From Nocardioides sp. B-3 (GTDB taxonomy: Bacteria > Actinomycetota > Actinomycetes > Propionibacteriales > Nocardioidaceae), in contig NZ_CP087968.1 of the NCBI RefSeq assembly GCF_024703895.1, positions 4,154,001-4,218,000 of the forward strand: a stretch of 64,000 nucleotides of DNA. The letters are read 5' to 3'. The notes under the pieces are model-generated. The model worked only from the letters and a program-made list of their open reading frames with translations. It had not been told where the DNA came from and searched no databases. This document shows positions 58,396-64,000 of the stretch, piece after piece. The translations under genes and the position numbers were made by a program. Numbering within the stretch: position 1 is the first letter of the stretch; each line of letters opens with the position of its first letter.

Positions 58396-59570
58396 CGGAA
58401 GCGCAGCGTGTCGAGGTAGGACTCGGCGTTGCGGCGCGTCTCGCGCACCGAGTCGCCACCGAACTTCTCGATCACGGCGTCGGCCAGCACCAGCGCGACC
58501 ATGGCCTCGGCCACGATGCCGGCGGCGGGTACGGCGCAGACGTCCGAGCGCTGGTGGTGCGCGACGGCCTCCTCGCCGGTGGCGACGTCGACCGTGCGCA
58601 GGGCGCGCGGCACGGTGGCGATCGGCTTCATGGCGGCGCGGACCCGGAGGATCTCGCCGGTGGTCATACCGCCCTCGGTGCCGCCCGAGCGACCCGACGT
58701 ACGCCGAAGACCCTCGGAGGTGGGGACGATCTCGTCGTGGGCCAGCGACCCCGGGGTGGCCGCGGTGAGGAAGCCGTCGCCGACCTCGACGCCCTTGATG
58801 GCCCGGATGCCCATCAGCGCGCCGGCCGGGCGCGCGTCGAGGCGACGGTCCCAGTGCGTGAAGGAGCCGAGGCCCGGCGGCAGGCCGTGGACGACGACCT
58901 CGACGACGCCACCGAGGGTGTCGCCGTCCTTGTGCGCTCGGTCGATGCGCTCGACCATCCCGGCGCTGGTGTCAGGGTCGAGGCAGCGCACGGGGTCGGC
59001 GTCGAGGCGCTCGAGATCGGAGGGCTCCGGGACTCGGCCGGCCGGGGCGCGGACGCCGCCGAGCTCGATCACGTGGCTGACGATCTCGGCACCGACGGCC
59101 CGGTAGAGGAAGTGGGCGGCGACGCGACCCGGGGCGACGCGGGCCGCGGTCTCGCGGGCGGAGGCGCGCTCCGGGATCGGGCGGGCCTCGTCGAAGTCGT
59201 ACTTCTGCATGCCGGCCGAGTCGGCGTGACCGGGGCGCGGGCGGGTCAGGGCGGCGTTGCGGGCCAGCACGTCGAGCTCGGCGGGGTCGACGGGGTCGGC
59301 CGCCATCACCTTCTCCCACTTGGGCCACTCGGTGTTGCCGACCCGGATCGCGACCGGTCCGCCCATCGTCTCGCCGTGGCGGACGCCGCCGGTGATGGTG
59401 ACCTCGTCGGCCTCGAACTTCATCCGGGCGCCGCGGCCGTAGCCCAGGCGCCGGCGCGCGAGCGCGTCGTCGATGTCGGCGGTCGTGATCCGGACGTGGG
59501 CGGGCAGGCCCTCGAGGATGGCGACCGGGGAGGGGCCATGGGACTCGCCCGCAGTGAGCCAACGCAACAT
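58392..59570 (-). CDS. aroC: Chorismate synthase
   Basis: An intact FMN-dependent enzyme, 392 residues. MLRWLTAGESHGPSPVAILE (FMN site), RRRLGYGRGARMKFEADEVT, PRPGHADSAGMQKYDFDEAR, RASARETAARVAPGRVAAHF, IKGVEVGDGFLTAATPGSLA, SGGTEGGMTTGEILRVRAAM and VCAVPAAGIVAEAMVALVLA carry all the family blocks. Final step to chorismate. No indel is visible, in contrast with neighbours. Overlaps aroK by ATGA. Confidence 0.97.
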   Translation of the reverse strand: MLRWLTAGESHGPSPVAILEGLPAHVRITTADIDDALARRRLGYGRGARMKFEADEVTITGGVRHGETMGGPVAIRVGNTEWPKWEKVMAADPVDPAELDVLARNAALTRPRPGHADSAGMQKYDFDEARPIPERASARETAARVAPGRVAAHFLYRAVGAEIVSHVIELGGVRAPAGRVPEPSDLERLDADPVRCLDPDTSAGMVERIDRAHKDGDTLGGVVEVVVHGLPPGLGSFTHWDRRLDARPAGALMGIRAIKGVEVGDGFLTAATPGSLAHDEIVPTSEGLRRTSGRSGGTEGGMTTGEILRVRAAMKPIATVPRALRTVDVATGEEAVAHHQRSDVCAVPAAGIVAEAMVALVLADAVIEKFGGDSVRETRRNAESYLDTLRFR

Positions 59571-59613
59571 GCGCGCAGTCTTTCACGCGGCTACCTGTGT
59601 CACCGCGCCGCTG

Positions 59614-60314
59614 TCAGGCGGCGAGATCGCCCCACATCCACACGGTGAAGGCCGGCCCGGCGACGATGCCGATGAGCGCCCCGATCAGCATCCACGGCCC
59701 GAACGGGTTGTGCCGGCGGTCGATCACCTTGAGGGCCACCAGCACGACACCCCCGAGCCCGCCGAGCAGGAAGGCGGACCGGGCGCCGAGGGCGAGCTCG
59801 CCCACGCCGAGGTAGCCGAGGACGATGCCGAGGATGCCGCTGAGCCGCACGTCGCCGTACCCCATCCCGGCGGGGTAGATGAGCCACAGCAGGACGTAGA
59901 GGCCCCCATCAGCGCCCAGCCGATGGCCGCGCGGATCAGGAGTGTGGGCTCGCCGCTCGCGAGCGCGGCGATGACGACGAGCGGGACGAGGAGGACGTAC
60001 GTCGGCGCGATGATGCGCGTCGGCAGGAGGCGCGTGCGCCAGTCGATGAGCGCGAGGGCCGCACCGACAGGAACGAGCGGGACCGGGAAGAGCAACGGCC
60101 ACTCGACGCCGATCGCACCGCCGATCAACGCCCCGATGACGGCGCAGATCAGCGCGGACTTCCACCACAGTCCGGGTCGGGCGGCGATGACGCTGTAGGG
60201 CTCCTTGTCGTCCGCGGGCTCGGCCGGCTCGGGCACCGACGCGATCAGGCGCGGCACGAGGATCGCGAGGCCGCCGCACAGGACGGCGCCGACGGCCACT
60301 CCTTCGACGCTCAT
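59614..60314 (-). CDS. A24-family prepilin peptidase-like membrane protein, one frameshift
   Basis: About 233 residues with 6-7 membrane helices (GAVLCGGLAILVPRLIASV, SALICAVIGALIGGAIGVEW, FPVPLVPVGAALALIDWRTR, ILGIVLGYLGVGELALGARS). The two catalytic Asp motifs of the aspartic leader peptidases are DWRTRLLPTRI and the GxGD in GMGYGDVRLSG. No N-terminal methyltransferase domain, so it resembles stand-alone A24 (FlaK/TadV-like) peptidases. One shift near 59910. Start overlaps the aroE stop; being embedded between aroE and aroC is a common actinobacterial arrangement. No pilin genes are in the window. Confidence 0.85.
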
Positions 60315-61150
60315 GACAGGGTCCCGGCGATCAGGGCCCGCTCCCCGGCCGCGCGCATCGCGGCGAGCGGTGCGGCCTCGCCGGTGAAGAGCTCGAACTG
60401 GACCGCCGCCCGGTGCAGCAACAGGTCGAATCCGCTGACGAGCACGCGGTCGCCGACCGACGCCGCGAGCGGGGTCGGCCACGGGTGGTAGACGATCTCG
60501 AAGAGGGTGGGTACGGCGACGCACGCGCGCACCGGGCGCTCGTCCTGCGCGTCCGCGGGGATGGTGGAGGCGACCGGGTCGACGTCGAAGACCGTCACCT
60601 CGTCGAGCCCGCTCACGACCACGTCGGGGCGACCGGGGTGCGCACGCACCGTCTCGCACGTCTCGAGGGCGCGCTCGGGGTTGCGCACGACGATCTCGAG
60701 GTGCCGGACGCCGAGGTCGGCCAGCGCGAGGCCGATCGAGGTCGCGGTCGCTCCCCGCCGACGATCACCGCGGAGGCCAGCGGGGCGGACGTGCGCTCCC
60801 GGATCGCGGCGATCGCGCCCGGGATGTCGGTGTTGTCGCCCCGTCGCCGTCCGTCCTCGTCGAGGAGGATGGTGTTGGCCGCGCCCGCGAGTCGCGCGCG
60901 CTCGGTGAGCTCGTCGACGAGCGCCACCGCCTCGCGCTTGAGCGGCATCGTGAGCGAGAGGCCCCGCCAGTCGCCGTCCGGGCTCGCCAGCCTGTGCATA
61001 TTTTTCCAAGAAGGCGGGCAGGCCTCCGGAGGCGACCCGGTGTGCGGCGTAGGACCAGTCAAGACCGAGCGCGTCATAGCCCGCGCTGTGCAGGACGGGT
61101 GACAGGGAGTGCTCGATCGGGTCGCCGAGCACCCCACAGCGGCGGCCCAT
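60311..61150 (-). CDS. aroE: Shikimate dehydrogenase, frameshifted
   Basis: About 280 residues. CGVLGDPIEHSLSPVLHSAG (substrate Ser pair), WRGLSLTMPLKREAVALVDE (catalytic Lys), GAANTILLDEDGRRRGDNTD (Asn, Asp and Thr of the active site), NADP loop VIVGGGATATSIGLALADLG and VLVSGFDLLLHRAAVQFELF. Shifts near 61000 and 60755. Reduces 3-dehydroshikimate with NADPH. Starts inside the mltG stop (TGATGG). Confidence 0.93.
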   Translation of the reverse strand: MGRRCGVLGDPIEHSLSPVLHSAGYDALGLDWSYAAHRVASGGLPAFLEKYAQAGEPGRRLAGPLAHDAAQARGGGARRRAHRARATRGRGQHHPPRRGRTATGRQHRHPGRDRRDPGAHVRPAGLRGDRRRGATATSIGLALADLGVRHLEIVVRNPERALETCETVRAHPGRPDVVVSGLDEVTVFDVDPVASTIPADAQDERPVRACVAVPTLFEIVYHPWPTPLAASVGDRVLVSGFDLLLHRAAVQFELFTGEAAPLAAMRAAGERALIAGTLS

Positions 61151-62297
61151 CAGCAGGCGTCGGACGTGGTGCAGTATTCGGTGAGCTCGGCCTTGTAGCC
61201 CGGAACTCGTCGTAGGTCTCCGCGAACTTGGTCTCGCCGGTCGACAGGTCGACGGTGACGTAGTAGTACCAGTCGCCCTCGGCCGGGTTCGCCGCAGCAG
61301 CGATCGCCGCGTCACCGGGCGCCTCGATGGGCGTCGGCGGCAGGCCGGTCCGCGTGTACGTGTTGTACGGCGTGTCCCGGTCCAGCTGCTCGGTCGTGAG
61401 CGCGACGCCGAGCTCCCGGTCGAGTCCGTAGTTGACGCTCGCGTCGATCTGGAGGTAGCCATTGGTGCCGGCCTTGTCGCCCGGACCGTCGAGCCGGTTG
61501 TAGATGACCCGCGCGATCTTCGCCATGTCGTCGCCGCGGCCCTCGGCCTCGACGAGCGAGGCGATGATCATCATCTCGGCGGGCGTCTTGCCCAGCGCGG
61601 CTGCTCTCTCCTCGAGACCCGCCTCGTCGGCGGCCCGGCGCCAACGGGCGACCATCGCGGCGAGGATGTCCTTGGGCTTGTCGTCGGGCCCGATCTCGTA
61701 GGTGGCGGGGAAGAGGTAGCCCTCGGGGTTGCCCTCGGCGTAGTCGGGCAGGCCGATCGCCTCGTCATCCGCCAGCGCGGCGTTCCACTTGGCCGGGCCC
61801 CACTCGGTCTGCTCGGAGAGCTGCACCATCACGTCCTCGACGCGCAGGCCCTCAGGCACCGTGACGGTGCTCTTGACCCAGTTGGCGGGATCGAGAAGCA
61901 CCTCGAGCGCGTCCTCGGCCGCCATCTTCTCCTTCATCGAGTAGAAGCCGACCCGGATGCCGGTCGAGTCGGGATCGGCGGCAGCGGCGTCGAGGAAGGC
62001 CTGCACGGAGGCGACGACGCCCTCGGCCTTGAGGTTGCGGCCGATCTCGGCCGTCGCGTCGCCCTCGCTGACCTCGAAGGTCACCTCGCCCTCGCCGGGG
62101 CCGGGGTAGTCCTCGGCACTGGAGAACTGGTCGCCGACCCATTCGACGCCCAAGGTGGCGACGAAGTAGAAGCCGCCGACGATCACGGCCAGCGCGACCA
62201 GCACGGCCGGGCAGCCGGAGAACCCGCGCTTCTTCTTCGCGCGCCGGGCTCCGCCCTCGTAGTAGCTGTCGTCCTCGATGGGGGTCTCGTCACTCAC
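61150..62297 (-). CDS. mltG: Endolytic murein transglycosylase MltG, one frameshift
   Basis: About 382 residues. A charged cytoplasmic N-terminus (RRAKKKRGFSGC), one membrane helix (PAVLVALAVIVGGFYFVATL), a LysM-like domain (FEVSEGDATAEIGRNLKAEG) and the YceG catalytic domain with the Glu in MIIASLVEAEGRGDDMAKIA. NRLDGPGDKAGTNGYLQIDA and PYNTYTRTGLPPTPIEAPGD follow. One extra base near 61200 alters the last residues; repaired, it ends YKAELTEYCTTSDAC. Terminates nascent glycan strands during wall synthesis. Overlaps ruvX. Confidence 0.93.
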
Positions 62298-62750
62298 TGC
62301 CGACCTCGACGATCTCTCCGGGCGCGTTGCCGCTCGCGCGTTCTGTGTCCAATGCGTTCTGCAGGATGAGTACGGCGGCGGCCATGTCGACCACGGACCT
62401 CCGATCCTGTCCCTTGCGACCGCGTGCGCGCAGCATCGACTCCGCCGACACCGTGGTCAGGCGTTCATCACACAGCCTGACGGGCACGGGATCAATCTGC
62501 CGCGCCAGCGAGTGCGAACTCGCGCACCTTGAGCGCCGACGGTCCCTCGCCACCGGACAGCGACCGGGGCAGCCCCACGACCACCTCGACCGCCTCTGTC
62601 TCCTCGACCAGTCGGCGTACGCGGGACAGGTCACCCCGGCCCCGGCGCACGGTCTCGACCGGCGTCGCCGAGGAAGCCCGTCGGGTCGCTGCGGGCGACG
62701 CCGATGCGGGCGTCTCCCGGGTCCGGGCCGAGGCGGGTGCCGTGTCGCAT
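62290..62750 (-). CDS. ruvX: Putative Holliday junction resolvase RuvX (YqgF), frameshifted
   Basis: About 153 residues of RNase H-like fold. N-terminal GPDPGDARIGVARSDPTGFL (first catalytic Asp), ETEAVEVVVGLPRSLSGGEG, PVRLCDERLTTVSAESMLRA (Glu) and RRSVVDMAAAVLILQNALDT (last Asp). Shifts near 62665 and 62510. Gene order alaS-ruvX-mltG is conserved in actinobacteria. The protein may act in 16S rRNA processing or antitermination rather than in recombination (family knowledge). Confidence 0.9.
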
Positions 62751-64000
62751 CAGGCGCCGGTCACCCGGGCGATCTCGGTGCTGACCGGGTCCAGCGCCTC
62801 GTCGAGGCGGCTGGAGTCGCTGCCGCCGCCCTGCGCGACGTCGGCCTTGCCGCCGCCCTTGCCACCGATCAGGGAGCCGACCGCACGGACGAGGTCGTTG
62901 GCGCTGACGCCGCGCTGCTGCGCCGCGTCGTTGACGGCCGCGACGACGGCGATCTTGCCGTCCTGCACGCCCGCGATCACCACGGCACCGGCCCGGTCGA
63001 GCTTGCTGCGCACGTCGAGGGCCGGGGTGCGGACGTCACCGCCGCCGGCTCCGTCGACGCGGTGGGCCACGACGGCGACACCGTTGACGTCGGCGGCCCG
63101 GGCCGCGAGGGCGCCGCCACCGGCGAGCAGCTGCGTCACGCGCGCCTTCTCGACCTCCTTCTCGACCGACTTGAGCCGGTCGACGAGGTCGCTCACGCGG
63201 CCGACGAGGTCGTCGGGCTGGGTCTTGAGCAGGGTGGTCAGCTGGCCGACGACGTCGCGCTCGCGGGCGAGGTAGTCGAAGCCCTCGACGCCGGTGAACG
63301 CCTCGATCCGGCGGCTGCCGGACCCGACGCTCGCCTCGCCGGTCACCACGATGGTGCCGATCTGCGACGAGTGCTCGACGTGCGTGCCGCCGCAGAGCTC
63401 GCGCGACCGGGGGCCGCCGATCTCGATCGTGCGCACCTTCGTGTTGTCGTAGGTCTCGCCGAAGAGGGCGATCGCGCCCCAGTCACGAGCCTGTTCGAGC
63501 GTCATGTACTCCGCCGCCACGGCCGGGTCGGCACGCAGCGCCTGCTGCGAGACGTGCTCGATCTCGCGCACCTGCTCGGGGCTGAGCGCCCGGGTCCAGC
63601 CGAAGTCGAGGCGGAGGTAGCCGGGACGGTTGAACGAGCCGGACTGCAGCGCGCTCGGGCCGAGCACTGGCGCAGCGCGGCGTGCACGACGTGGGTGCCG
63701 GAGTGGGCCCGGCGGGCGCCGATGCGCCAGCCGGGGTCGACCTTGGCGAGGAGGTTCTGCGCGTCGACGGTCAGCTCGCCCTCGGTGACGCGCACCCGGT
63801 GCACGACGAGCCCCTTGATCGGGCGCTGGACGTCGAGCACCTCGAGGCCGGCCGCCGTCGAAGTCGATGACGCCCGCGTCCGCGGCCCGGCCGCCGGACT
63901 CGGCATAGAACGGGGTGCGATCGAGGACGAGCTCACCGATCTCGCCCTCGCCGAGGGTCTTCGCCACGCCGCCGGCCGACAGCAGCGCCAGCGGCCGGGA
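62750..64000 (-). CDS. alaS: Alanyl-tRNA synthetase, C-terminal part (runs off the window)
   Basis: About 415 residues of the C-terminal half are present; the catalytic core lies beyond the right edge. FYAESGGRAADAGVIDFDGG (editing domain), GARRAHSGTHVVHAALRQ (HxxxH editing motif), RLDFGWTRALSPEQVREIEH, RSRELCGGTHVEHSSQIGTI (the CxxxH zinc pair) and a C-Ala domain with VRAVGSLIGGKGGGKADVAQ. Shifts near 63858 and 63668. Ends overlapping ruvX. Confidence 0.95.
   Translation of the reverse strand, partial: SRPLALLSAGGVAKTLGEGEIGELVLDRTPFYAESGGRAADAGVIDFDGGRPRGARRPAPDQGARRAPGARHRGRADRRRAEPPRQGRPRLAHRRPPGPLRHPRRARRAAPVLGPSALQSGSFNRPGYLRLDFGWTRALSPEQVREIEHVSQQALRADPAVAAEYMTLEQARDWGAIALFGETYDNTKVRTIEIGGPRSRELCGGTHVEHSSQIGTIVVTGEASVGSGSRRIEAFTGVEGFDYLARERDVVGQLTTLLKTQPDDLVGRVSDLVDRLKSVEKEVEKARVTQLLAGGGALAARAADVNGVAVVAHRVDGAGGGDVRTPALDVRSKLDRAGAVVIAGVQDGKIAVVAAVNDAAQQRGVSANDLVRAVGSLIGGKGGGKADVAQGGGSDSSRLDEALDPVSTEIARVTGA

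Noticed and set aside
59614..60314. A type IV pilus or Tad locus
   Set aside because: Only the A24 peptidase is present, in its usual actinobacterial place between aroE and aroC; no pilin, ATPase or secretin genes occur in the window.

Overview
The window is high-GC, gene-dense DNA from an actinobacterium, most likely a Nocardioides-like member of the Nocardioidaceae. This rests on the GC content, the many GTG starts and ATGA/GTGA gene overlaps, and actinobacterial families: KstR, a Mce/YrbE operon, DUF222-HNH, DUF559, DUF1206, a HipA-like/DUF3037 pair, and an SOS box of the TCGAAC-N4-GTTCGA type. The assignment is inference from content. The sequence carries about 80-90 single-base indels inside otherwise conserved genes, including single-copy essential ones (recA, uvrB, alaS, efp, aroE, mltG). 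Most are +1 in short G/C runs. They look like sequencing or assembly errors, so broken genes are annotated across their full span with approximate shift positions.

Layout. 0.1-3.8 kb: assimilatory sulfur reduction (cysteine leader peptide, ferredoxin-type sulfite reductase, zinc-ribbon peptide, [4Fe-4S] APS reductase CysH, sirohydrochlorin chelatase), closed by a strong hairpin. 3.8-6.6 kb: PPK2, HipA-like kinase, DUF3037 and a GNAT. 6.6-8.6 kb: recA-recX with an upstream SOS box. 8.6-16.6 kb: MFS transporter, two-component system, and a GT2/DUF2064/methyltransferase/molybdopterin-oxidoreductase cluster, divergent from a polytopic membrane protein. 16.7-19.6 kb: accessory patch with NTF2-like, repeat-type and DUF222-HNH genes. 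19.6-20.6 kb: LD-carboxypeptidase.

20.6-40.1 kb is the core of the window, a sterol-uptake and catabolism locus controlled by KstR: tandem acyl-CoA dehydrogenase (FadE34-like); a glycosyltransferase, methyltransferase and terpenoid-cyclase-like set; kstR; two steroid-type SDRs, a ferredoxin and a ferredoxin reductase; and a complete mce4-type operon (yrbE4AB, mce4A-F, two Mce-associated proteins). Four sites matching the KstR consensus TNNAACNNGTTNNA (two perfect, two with one mismatch) lie at 22645, 26453, 30583 and 40076, each at the head of one of these units. Together the genes would import sterol through the Mce4 complex, shorten the side chain, oxidise hydroxyl groups and supply electrons to oxygenases.

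40.1-52.6 kb: hemerythrin-like protein, uvrB, a phospholipase-D/cardiolipin-synthase protein, AlkA, tryptophan 2,3-dioxygenase, a DUF559 nuclease-like gene bracketed by two copies of a 53-bp palindrome, an ATP-dependent DNA ligase, a TetR regulator, a flavin disulfide reductase, DUF1206, nusB and efp. 52.7-56.4 kb: a large zinc-ribbon membrane protein and a small membrane protein with an XRE regulator. 56.4-64 kb: the shikimate block read leftward (alaS, ruvX, mltG, aroE, A24 peptidase, aroC, aroK, aroB, aroQ); alaS runs off the right edge. I saw no rRNA, tRNA, CRISPR array, prophage or transposase.
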